5,854 nucleotides of DNA from Clostridia bacterium (lineage in GTDB: Bacteria > Bacillota_A > Clostridia > Oscillospirales > Acutalibacteraceae): assembly GCA_024699005.1 (NCBI GenBank), contig JAILQN010000285.1, forward strand, positions 1 through 5,854, in the 5' to 3' direction. Within the stretch, counting starts at the first letter, position 1; the number at the start of each line of letters is the position of its first letter. The notes below the pieces were generated by a model. That model was not told where the DNA came from. It saw only the letters and a program-made list of their open reading frames with translations, and did no database searches. Positions 1-5,493 of this stretch are shown here, piece after piece. Both the position numbers and the translations under genes were made by a program.

Positions 1-149
1 GCCGTAGTCAGCTAATTACGCAAAATACAAACGCGTGTTCGAAGACTCTGCTCGGGAATGATAGCTTTGTGATTTTTTCCACCGCCGGTTCGCACCAGAC
101 ACCGGCTCTCTGAAGGTTTGTGAAAATCAGCGTTTCCGTCACCGCTTTA
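1..149 (-). promoter_or_regulatory. T-box riboswitch leader, 5' part only (probable Ile specifier)
   Basis: This is the 5' half of a tRNA-sensing T-box leader for a gene beyond the left edge. Read on the minus strand, it has the conserved AGAGAG followed by a distal stem I hairpin (CCGGT pairing with ACCGG) whose loop contains GGTGCGAA. Further down, the CCCGAGC block closes the base of stem I. A lower helix GGAA/TTCC lies beneath the specifier loop. The triplet just before the expected purine and this helix is ATC (positions 62-60), followed by A, which indicates isoleucine. The antiterminator and terminator are not in the window. The downstream gene is therefore likely ileS or an isoleucine biosynthesis or transport gene; this is inference. 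The T-box call is firm and the specifier reading is moderately firm. Confidence 0.85.
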
Positions 150-155
150 AATGTT

Positions 156-183
156 ATTATATCGCGAAGTTTCAAAATGTCAA
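156..183 (-). promoter_or_regulatory. Consensus sigma-70/A promoter of the left T-box leader
   Basis: A perfect -35 box TTGACA (183-178) and a perfect -10 box TATAAT (161-156) are separated by 16 bp. Predicted transcription starts near 149, just ahead of the stem I sequence of the left T-box leader. It begins about 17 bp past the stop codon of the P-loop ATPase gene, so the T-box transcript has its own promoter rather than depending on read-through. Confidence 0.88.
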
Positions 184-200
184 GACAAAATTTTAAAAAT

Positions 201-875
201 TCAGCCCTGCTTCACATAAATATCAACGGGGAATAAATTGTCGATTTTGTCCCCGAGTTCTGGCGCCAGACGGGATAAAACTGAAGTAAAAACAACCGGC
301 AAACCGGTAATTGCCGATACCTCGCCAATTACCGGCAGGCTTTTAAGAACGTCCTTAGCGGAAGTCTCGTCGCCTATATTCGAGTTGTTTACTATTCCGT
401 CGAACGGTATTCCGCCCGCCTGTTCAATTTCGTTTTTGATCCCGATGATATCTTCAGCCGTGCGGGAAAGCGGTCTGTAGGTATTGACCACCAACAGCAT
501 GCGAAAATCGTTTTCAGACAGAATACCCGGAGAGTACCTCCCCAAAGCGAGCGCTCCCCTGTCGTCTCCGCCCACGTCAAGTACGGCCAGTAGTGTTTTA
601 TCGTCGATCACTGAATAAGCTTCGGCAGGAAGAGACGGCAGATCGACGTTGGATTCGGCGAATTCGGATACGATAAGGCGTATGCCGTTTTCGGAAAGGA
701 TCTTTTCCGCGTCGACAGTCCGGAAATAGGGGTTGACTATATCAAGATCGGCAATGGCGACTGAGTTATGAGTTATGATCGCCGGAAGTTGATTTTTAAG
801 ACGGAGCGCGTAATTTACGGCAATGTTTGTTTTTCCGGAGCCGTAATGACCGGCGAATATTGTGATTCTGCTCAT
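201..875 (-). CDS. MinD/ParA-like P-loop ATPase of unknown role
   Basis: The 224-residue product is a cytosolic nucleotide-binding protein of the SIMIBI (MinD/CobQ-like) type. Walker A is GHYGSGKT at residues 9-16. A switch I-like DLDIVNPYFRT follows at 43-53, and a Walker B-like strand ends in LDVGGDD at about 99-105. VNNSN at 162-166 sits where MinD-type proteins have their base-recognition Asn. There is no signal peptide or membrane segment. The start is fixed by the P-loop, which begins at residue 9. From memory, such proteins in Clostridia are often found beside 2-oxoacid:ferredoxin oxidoreductase genes, but none is visible here and the function is not established. No Shine-Dalgarno sequence precedes the ATG, and a candidate promoter lies almost on top of the start. 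Residues about 33-39 (ITHNSV region) are encoded by 7-bp repeats and look like an insertion between the first helix and the DLDIVNPYF strand. The gene is otherwise intact. Confidence 0.85.
   Translation of the reverse strand: MSRITIFAGHYGSGKTNIAVNYALRLKNQLPAIITHNSVAIADLDIVNPYFRTVDAEKILSENGIRLIVSEFAESNVDLPSLPAEAYSVIDDKTLLAVLDVGGDDRGALALGRYSPGILSENDFRMLLVVNTYRPLSRTAEDIIGIKNEIEQAGGIPFDGIVNNSNIGDETSAKDVLKSLPVIGEVSAITGLPVVFTSVLSRLAPELGDKIDNLFPVDIYVKQG
760..780 (-). repeat. Heptamer repeat inside the ATPase gene (21 bp, in frame)
   Basis: On the plus strand the unit GAGTTAT occurs twice in tandem (763-769 and 770-776), followed by a partial GAT. With its edges the block is 21 bp, or seven codons, encoding the stretch around ITHNSV. 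The same GAGTTAT unit closes the longer array in the fusion gene. Members of this ATPase family, as I recall them, pass more directly from the first helix to the DLDIVNPYF strand, so an insertion is likely, though I could not align relatives here. Confidence 0.6.
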
Positions 876-885
876 CTTAACAGGT

Positions 886-914
886 ATTATTCAGATAAGA
901 AAACGATAGTTCAA
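886..914 (-). promoter_or_regulatory. Candidate promoter for the ATPase gene, nearly leaderless
   Basis: TTGAAC (914-909) and AATAAT (891-886) are separated by 17 bp, each differing from consensus by one base. Transcription would start near 879, only about four bases before the ATG at 875. That fits the absence of a Shine-Dalgarno sequence in the preceding 20 bases. The first bases of the -35 box overlap the outer end of the left heptamer arm. An AT-rich spacer can imitate a promoter, so this is tentative. Confidence 0.4.
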
Positions 915-943
915 TTTGCAATTTGTAATTTGTAATGTGCAAT
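912..943 (+). repeat. Left inverted arm made of heptamers
   Basis: Read on the minus strand, the arm is made of units ATTGCAC, ATTACAA, ATTACAA and ATTGCAA plus a partial unit. Its first 13 bases are identical to those of the right arm, and 27 of all 32 bases match. Confidence 0.75.
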
Positions 944-950
944 GAAGGTT

Positions 951-972
951 CATTTTTGCTGAAGCAAAAATG
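951..972. other. Perfect 9-bp hairpin inside the intergenic element
   Basis: CATTTTTGC and GCAAAAATG are exact reverse complements separated by a four-base loop (TGAA). No U-tract follows on either strand, so it is not a standard intrinsic terminator. It more likely stabilises RNA ends or forms part of the mobile-element structure. Confidence 0.6.
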
Positions 973-1086
973 CTTTATTGACGCGCTGAAAAATGCGTCA
1001 TGCGAAACAGTTCAACCGCGAATATACGGTTCAGAGATAAATCTGACGTGGCGGCGAAATGCTCATATCGTACATTCTGCGGCGCA

Positions 1087-1118
1087 ATTGCACATTACAC
1101 ATTGCACATTGCACATTA
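1087..1118 (-). repeat. Right inverted arm made of heptamers
   Basis: On the plus strand the units ATTGCAC, ATTACAC, ATTGCAC and ATTGCAC are followed by a partial unit. It is the inverted counterpart of the 912-943 arm. It ends directly at the TAA stop codon (minus strand 1121-1119) of the fusion gene. Confidence 0.75.
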
Positions 1119-3683
1119 TTACTTTCTTGCCTCGTTCTCCAGATGGAATTTAACTACCGCCTCTTCGCGCATCTTGTATTTCAGGATCTTTCCGGCTGCA
1201 TTCTTCGGAAAGTCATCCACAAAGTCGACGTATTTAGGTACCTTATGCCTTGCCATATGTGATTTGACGTAATCCTGTATTTCCTCAGCCGTGGCTTCTT
1301 CGCAGGGTTTCAGAATAATCACCGCCATGATCTCCTCGCCGTAACGCCTGTCCGGTACGGCTATGACCTGAACGTCCTGTACTTTCGGGTAAGTAAATAT
1401 GAATTCCTCGATTTCTCTCGGATATATATTCTCACCGCCGCGGATGATCATATCTTTGAGTCTGCCGGTGATAAGGTAGTTTCCGTCGTCGCGTTTAACC
1501 GCTATATCGCCGGTATGCAGCCAGCCTTCCGAGTCGATCGCTTCCGAGGTAGCGGTGGGCATTTTATAATAACCCTTCATGATGTTGTAGCCTCTGGCGA
1601 CGAACTCGCCGGGAGTGCCGTTCGGCAGTTCAGTGTTCGTCTCGGGGTCGACTATCCGGCATTCAACGTGAGGGAAAGCGCTCCCGACAGTATTGTAACG
1701 AACTTCCTCGCTGTCCAGAACTCCCGTCATCGTGCAGCCCGGGCTGGACTCGGTCTCTCCGTATACAGAAACTATGGTCATATGCATCTTGTTTGCAGCC
1801 TCTTCCATAAGCGACGGCGGACAGTTTGAACCGGCCATTATTCCGGTATGCATATACGAGAAATCCGTTTTCGGGAAGTCTTCGTGCCTCAGCATGGCTA
1901 TAAACATGGTAGGGACGCCGTGGAAAGCGGTGATATGTTCCTGATTAATGCACGCAAGGGAGGATTTCGCGGAGAAATACGGGATGGGACAGAGTGTCGT
2001 GCCGTGAGTCATGGAAGCGGTCATGGCGAGAACCATGCCGAAGCAGTGGAACATCGGCACCTGGATCATCATTCTGTCCGCGGTGGACAGATCCATACGG
2101 TCGCCTATGCATTTGCCGTCGTTTACGATGTTGTAATGCGTGAGCATAACACCCTTCGGGAAGCCGGTCGTGCCGGAAGTGTACTGCATATTCGCGACGT
2201 CGTGCAATCTGACGTCCGCGGCGCGCCTCCAGACCTCCTCCACGCTTGTGCGTGCGGAGAAATCCATCGCTGCCTCCCAGGTCAGGCAGCCGGGCATTTT
2301 AAATCCGTAGGTAACGATATGACGAAGGAAAGGCAGACGGCGGCAGTGAAGCGGTTTCTGCGGATCGGCGGAAGCCAGTTCAGGACAGAGCTCCTGCATG
2401 ATGGCTGCGTAATCCGAGTCAAGAGCGCTCTCGATCATGACGAGAGTATGTGTATCGGACTGCCGGAGAAGATACTCTGCCTCATGTATCTTATAAGCCG
2501 TATTTACCGTCACAAGAACGGCGCCTATTTTTGTCGTCGCCCAGAATGTAAGATACCATGCGGGAACGTTCGTCGCCCAGATCGCGACTTTATCGCCTTT
2601 GCCGACGCCCATGGAGATAAGAGCGCGTGCAAAAGTGTCCACGTCGTCGCGGAACTCCGAATAAGTCCTTGTATAATCGAGAGTCGTGTATTTGAACGCG
2701 TACTGATCCGGAAATTCCTCAACCATTTTATCGAGGACCTGCGGGAACGTATAATCGATAAGCTCCTCTTTGGGCCATACGCGTCTTCCGGTATGAGCAA
2801 GGTTATAATACAGATGACTGTCATCCTCCGGCTCCTCGAAGCGAAGCATATAGTTTATAAAATGCGGAAAGACTATATCCTCCGTTCCTACTTCATCGAG
2901 CATGGAAGAGTGACATTCAAACGAGATAAATCCGTCAAAATTGACCGAATTAAGAGCAATAAATACTTCTTCGGCAGGCAGCTCGCCCTCACCCATAAGA
3001 CAATAATTGAGTGAGGAGTGAGGAGTGTGAAGTGTGGAGTTATTATCAGCATCGGCTTTATTCCGTTCATCGATATCCACACTGTCTTTAAGATGTACGT
3101 GACGGATGTACGCTCCGAGATTGGTCACCGTCTGTTCGGCGGATTCACCTGCGAATCTCCATGTGTCGTGAACGTTCCACAACGCCTGAAGATTATCGCA
3201 GGCAAATGTGTCAAGAATATTGCAGAGTCTTTTTGTGTCGGAATATATCCCGCAGGTTTCAAGCAGAACGGTCACACCGGCGCTCTCGGCAACAGGAATG
3301 ATCGCCGCCAGAAGTTTAGAAACTGCGGCGTCTTCGGATTCCGCCGTACCGCCTGCGGGCAGGGCGCGCAATCTTACATACGGGCAGCGCAGGATCTTCG
3401 CGGAGGATATATAGCTCTTACTTTCGTCAAGAGCCCTGTCAAACTCGCTTTCATCCGCGATATTGCGCACTGCGGAAATACATGGGATCTTCAGTCCGGC
3501 ATCCGCGATCCGCCTTGCGGTCTGCAGAATATTTTCGGGTGAAAACGGCATTCCTTCGCCGGAGAACTCCTTTTTTGACAGGTTGTGGATCTCGATGCCG
3601 GCGTAATTCATATCTCTTGCGGCCGCGAAAAAATCATCCCAGCCGTAAGTATGCCAGCCTCCCGTTGAAAAACTCAGTTTCAT
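1119..3683 (-). CDS. Sugar isomerase-like TIM barrel fused to AMP-forming acyl-CoA synthetase
   Basis: The 854-residue product joins two enzymes in one uninterrupted frame. Residues 1 to about 280 form a xylose-isomerase-like TIM barrel of the sugar phosphate isomerase/epimerase type. Likely metal and active-site residues are E142 (LLETCG), D173 (VHDTW), H197 (HVHLKD) and E256 (ISFECH). Residues about 310-854 are an ANL-superfamily acyl-CoA synthetase, which activates a carboxylic acid with ATP to an acyl-adenylate and then the CoA thioester. Its motifs are YTSGTTGFPKG (501-511), YGETE (641-645), GWLHTGD (720-726), GRLKD (740-744) and PKNAAGK with catalytic K832. All core motifs are intact, so the ligase should be active; the acid it uses cannot be told, though a medium-chain, branched or aryl acid is plausible. 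The start overlaps the upstream stop as ATGA and follows GAGGAGGG by six bases, so translation is coupled to the LeuA-like gene. Residues 214-227 come from a heptamer array and form a probable loop insertion in the barrel. No signal peptide or membrane span is seen. Confidence 0.92.
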   Translation of the reverse strand: MKLSFSTGGWHTYGWDDFFAAARDMNYAGIEIHNLSKKEFSGEGMPFSPENILQTARRIADAGLKIPCISAVRNIADESEFDRALDESKSYISSAKILRCPYVRLRALPAGGTAESEDAAVSKLLAAIIPVAESAGVTVLLETCGIYSDTKRLCNILDTFACDNLQALWNVHDTWRFAGESAEQTVTNLGAYIRHVHLKDSVDIDERNKADADNNSTLHTPHSSLNYCLMGEGELPAEEVFIALNSVNFDGFISFECHSSMLDEVGTEDIVFPHFINYMLRFEEPEDDSHLYYNLAHTGRRVWPKEELIDYTFPQVLDKMVEEFPDQYAFKYTTLDYTRTYSEFRDDVDTFARALISMGVGKGDKVAIWATNVPAWYLTFWATTKIGAVLVTVNTAYKIHEAEYLLRQSDTHTLVMIESALDSDYAAIMQELCPELASADPQKPLHCRRLPFLRHIVTYGFKMPGCLTWEAAMDFSARTSVEEVWRRAADVRLHDVANMQYTSGTTGFPKGVMLTHYNIVNDGKCIGDRMDLSTADRMMIQVPMFHCFGMVLAMTASMTHGTTLCPIPYFSAKSSLACINQEHITAFHGVPTMFIAMLRHEDFPKTDFSYMHTGIMAGSNCPPSLMEEAANKMHMTIVSVYGETESSPGCTMTGVLDSEEVRYNTVGSAFPHVECRIVDPETNTELPNGTPGEFVARGYNIMKGYYKMPTATSEAIDSEGWLHTGDIAVKRDDGNYLITGRLKDMIIRGGENIYPREIEEFIFTYPKVQDVQVIAVPDRRYGEEIMAVIILKPCEEATAEEIQDYVKSHMARHKVPKYVDFVDDFPKNAAGKILKYKMREEAVVKFHLENEARK
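3003..3044 (-). repeat. 42-bp heptamer array inside the fusion gene (14 codons)
   Basis: On the plus strand the 7-bp units GAGTGAG, GAGTGAG, GAGTGTG, AAGTGTG and GAGTTAT run in tandem from 3009 to 3043, flanked by AT-rich partial units. They encode residues 214-227, a low-complexity stretch rich in Ser, Thr, His and Asn, between HVHLKD and the conserved GEGELP strand. That is a surface-loop position in TIM barrels. Six heptamers equal 42 bp, so the frame is kept. The last unit is the same as the repeat in the ATPase gene. Confidence 0.8.
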
Positions 3684-5095
3684 TGTTCACCCTCCTCATA
3701 AACAATCTTATTGACGGCGTTCAGATAGGCTCTGACGGAAGCGCCGACGATATCCGTGGAGATACCGCGCCCGACGTACAGTTTTCCGCCGGAACGAAGC
3801 TTGACAAGAGCGTCGCCCACAGCCTCCGTGCCTTCTGTGACAGCCTGGATCTCAAAAGCTTCAAGTTCGTACCTTCTGCCGATAAGCTGCTCAATAGCAA
3901 GGAAAGAGGCGTCGATGGGACCGTCTCCGGCGCAAACGGTTTTTTCGCATCTTCCGTTTTTGTCAATCGTGATAAGCGCCGTCGCTCCGATCCTGTTCCC
4001 GCTGTTTATCACATAGGATTCAAGCTTGTACGTGACGGGCACCTGTAAAGACGCAGAAGCGATGATTGCGTCAAGCTCTTTCGCGCCGACTTTCTTTTTT
4101 ACAGCGACTCGCTTAAAGCCCTCATAAACAGATTTTATATCTTCATCAGACAGATCATATCCGAGGGTCAGCGCAGCTCTGCGGATATCATCTTCGTCAG
4201 CCATATCGTCAAGCAGTATAGTCGCGCGTTCCGTATTGCCGGCCGTGCTGTCAAATGGGCTGCGTCCGCCTCTCTCTGGAGCGGTAAATTGCCTGATGCG
4301 TGATATCGTACGCTCTGCATTTGTCATGACGATCGAACAGGAAATATCATACTCAGGTCCTTTTGCCCTGAACATTCTGGCCGCGGACGAAAGAGAGAGT
4401 GAATTATCGCTGCCAACAGCGGTTTTAAAAGCCGAAGCTCCCGATGTTACGGCTGCAAGCGCGCATGCGGCAGCCATATCGAGAGCGTTGCTTGTTTCAA
4501 CGGCAAGCGATATCTCTTTAACAGCAGGAGCCGCTTCGGACAGTTCTCTTATGAGCTTTTCTATATCATCAGGAGCGCAGATACCAGCCGTATCGCAGAG
4601 AGTTACTGTCTTTGCGCCGGCCGCCACAGCCGCAGAAACTGCTGAAGCGAGAAAATCCGGCTGCGCGCGTGTAGCGTCCAGAGCTGCAAACTCCACGTCT
4701 GAACAGAGCGAAACGGCGTAAGAAACGCATTCGGTTATCAGATCGATCATACCGTCCGCTTTTTTATGCAGTATATACTCCATCTGTACGGCAGATACGG
4801 GAAGACTGATAAGCAGTCTCGTTCTGTCGACCTTTGAAAGAGCCGCCCAAGTCATATCTATTGATTCGCGGCTATGGCCCACGTCACAGGAGAGAACGGC
4901 GTTTTTCAGCAGAGCTCCGATTGTTTTAAGCGCAAGACTGTCTGTCTTTATATCCTCGATGGGAGCAGTCTCGATAACGTCAACTCCCAACGCGTCAAGG
5001 TATTTCGCGATTTCGATCTTTTCCCTGAAACTCAATGCAGAGACCTGACGAAGCGAACCTTCGCGAAGCGTGGTGTCAATAATGCCGATTTTCAT
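3680..5095 (-). CDS. 2-isopropylmalate/homocitrate synthase-like protein lacking the HxH metal motif
   Basis: The 471-residue product belongs to the DRE-TIM metallolyase family (LeuA, homocitrate and citramalate synthases), which condense acetyl-CoA with a 2-oxo acid. The barrel (about 1-270) opens with DTTLREG at 7-13 and has VIET (40-43), LDATR (139-143) and CDTAG (167-171). The C-terminal 110 residues are a typical LeuA allosteric domain: AGDGPIDA (389-396), AVTEGTEA (418-425) and GISTDIVGAS (444-453). Glu12 after Arg11 resembles homocitrate synthases. The expected HxHND motif reads E200-T-S-N-A204, so both metal-binding His and the Asp are lost. The usual GERAGN region reads GSDNS, and the FxHxSGIH segment of the linker is absent. 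The protein is shorter than typical LeuA (over 500 residues). Nucleotide codons confirm the substitution. It lies behind a T-box leader, and AAAGGAG sits nine bases before the ATG. It may be a changed enzyme, a partner subunit or a regulator; calling it leuA or cimA would overstate the evidence. Confidence 0.85.
   Translation of the reverse strand: MKIGIIDTTLREGSLRQVSALSFREKIEIAKYLDALGVDVIETAPIEDIKTDSLALKTIGALLKNAVLSCDVGHSRESIDMTWAALSKVDRTRLLISLPVSAVQMEYILHKKADGMIDLITECVSYAVSLCSDVEFAALDATRAQPDFLASAVSAAVAAGAKTVTLCDTAGICAPDDIEKLIRELSEAAPAVKEISLAVETSNALDMAAACALAAVTSGASAFKTAVGSDNSLSLSSAARMFRAKGPEYDISCSIVMTNAERTISRIRQFTAPERGGRSPFDSTAGNTERATILLDDMADEDDIRRAALTLGYDLSDEDIKSVYEGFKRVAVKKKVGAKELDAIIASASLQVPVTYKLESYVINSGNRIGATALITIDKNGRCEKTVCAGDGPIDASFLAIEQLIGRRYELEAFEIQAVTEGTEAVGDALVKLRSGGKLYVGRGISTDIVGASVRAYLNAVNKIVYEEGEQ
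3690..3697 (-). promoter_or_regulatory. Ribosome binding site of the fusion gene, inside the upstream gene
   Basis: GAGGAGGG lies six bases before the ATG at 3683 and within the last codons of the LeuA-like gene. Together with the four-base ATGA stop/start overlap, it fixes the start of the fusion gene and indicates translational coupling. Confidence 0.85.
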
Positions 5096-5116
5096 GATTT
5101 AACTCTCCTTTCAAAT

Positions 5117-5151
5117 AAAAAATCCCCGCGGGCAAAAGATGCCTGCGGGGA
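5117..5151 (-). terminator. Intrinsic terminator of the T-box leader
   Basis: A GC-rich 11-bp hairpin (5151-5141 pairing with 5133-5123, with one G-U pair and a seven-base loop) is followed by six T on the minus strand (5122-5117). It lies between the T-box antiterminator and the ribosome binding site of the LeuA-like gene, the standard place for conditional transcription attenuation. Confidence 0.92.
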
Positions 5152-5169
5152 CGATTTTCTGACAAAAAT

Positions 5170-5192
5170 CGCGGTACCACCCTGCTTACCGC
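5170..5192 (-). promoter_or_regulatory. T-box antiterminator core
   Basis: The minus strand carries GGGTGGTACCGCG, the signature T-box sequence. GCGGTA upstream pairs with TACCGC to form the antiterminator around the bulge containing TGGT, which would bind the ACCA end of uncharged tRNA. A CGATTTT/AAAATCG hairpin (5171-5152) follows, leading to the terminator. Confidence 0.95.
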
Positions 5193-5417
5193 AGTATATC
5201 TGCGGTCACTTTACGGCGCAGGGGCAAGCGCCCGTTACGCCTTGCCGTATAACGGCGGCTGCCGTGACCCCCTATAAACGCCCGATGAAGATCATCCACG
5301 CTTTGAGGAGCCAAGCTCGGGAGGGAGTGTATATGCGCCTCAGTCTCCGGCTCTCACCAAACGCCGGCTCTCTGCGCACTTAATCGCATATACGCGTTCC
5401 TTCAACGCTTTTTTAGC

Positions 5418-5446
5418 AAAATAACATATCAGGATTAAAATGTCAA
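5418..5446 (-). promoter_or_regulatory. Promoter of the T-box/LeuA-like operon
   Basis: TTGACA (5446-5441) is a perfect -35 box, followed after exactly 17 bp by TATTTT (5423-5418). Transcription should start near 5411, directly before stem I of the T-box leader. Confidence 0.82.
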
Positions 5447-5493
5447 TCTTTTTTTGAACAATTAATGTCGAATATTTATTGTTATATCGGCGT

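Larger units (their letters stand above)
912..1118. mobile_element. MITE-like element with heptamer-array inverted ends
   Basis: This non-coding block of about 207 bp fills almost the whole gap between the fusion gene and the ATPase gene. Its ends are 32-bp inverted repeats matching at 27 of 32 positions. Each end is built of 7-bp units of the form ATTRCAM. The interior holds a perfect 9-bp hairpin (951-972), a GACGC/GCGTC pair (980-999) and an AACCG/CGGTT pair (1014-1031), so the RNA of either strand should fold well. No open reading frame in it looks genuine. There is no transposase, and no target-site duplication is obvious. The right end abuts the stop codon of the fusion gene. It could be a non-autonomous mobile repeat or a repeated intergenic structural element; copies elsewhere in the genome would decide. 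Confidence 0.55.
5117..5411 (-). promoter_or_regulatory. Complete T-box riboswitch leader (probable Leu specifier)
   Basis: The leader senses uncharged tRNA and lets transcription continue into the LeuA-like operon. In order, stem I holds a perfect 9-bp helix (5393-5385 with 5337-5329), AGAGAG (5373-5368) and a distal CCGGC/GCCGG hairpin. Then come the CCCGAGC block (5321-5315), middle stems, the T-box core and the terminator. Aligning the CCCGAGC block with the left T-box puts the triplet CTC (5327-5325) at the specifier position, giving leucine. The UGGU of the T-box bulge fits a tRNA with discriminator A, as in tRNA-Leu. One oddity is that C, not the usual purine, follows the specifier. 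A TAC triplet nearby lies mostly within the 9-bp helix, so it is less likely. The T-box class is certain; the amino acid is moderately supported. Confidence 0.93.

Noticed and set aside
935..1272. Small plus-strand open frames across the intergenic element
   Set aside because: They run through heptamer repeats into the antisense of the fusion gene, lack ribosome binding sites and have repeat-derived compositions.
1848..3014. A 388-codon open frame on the plus strand
   Set aside because: It lies wholly antisense to the acyl-CoA synthetase fusion, whose motifs are unmistakable. Its translation is rich in His, Arg and Cys without family motifs, as expected of a shadow frame.
3007..3041. Heptamer arrays as a CRISPR or direct-repeat array
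   Set aside because: The units are 7 bp with no spacers, and no cas genes are present.
3680..5095. Naming the gene leuA or cimA
   Set aside because: The HxH motif and linker His segment that define working enzymes of this family are missing, so a specific name would overstate the evidence.
5328..5331. TAC (Tyr) or ATA (Ile) as the specifier of the right T-box, near 5329-5333
   Set aside because: These triplets fall within a perfect 9-bp helix of stem I and so would be paired. They also do not align with the specifier position of the left T-box. They are not fully excluded.
5447..5493. An intrinsic terminator after the partial isomerase gene
   Set aside because: The spacer is AT-rich with only weak pairing (CAAT/ATTG) and no GC-rich stem ahead of a T-run, so I could not support a terminator.
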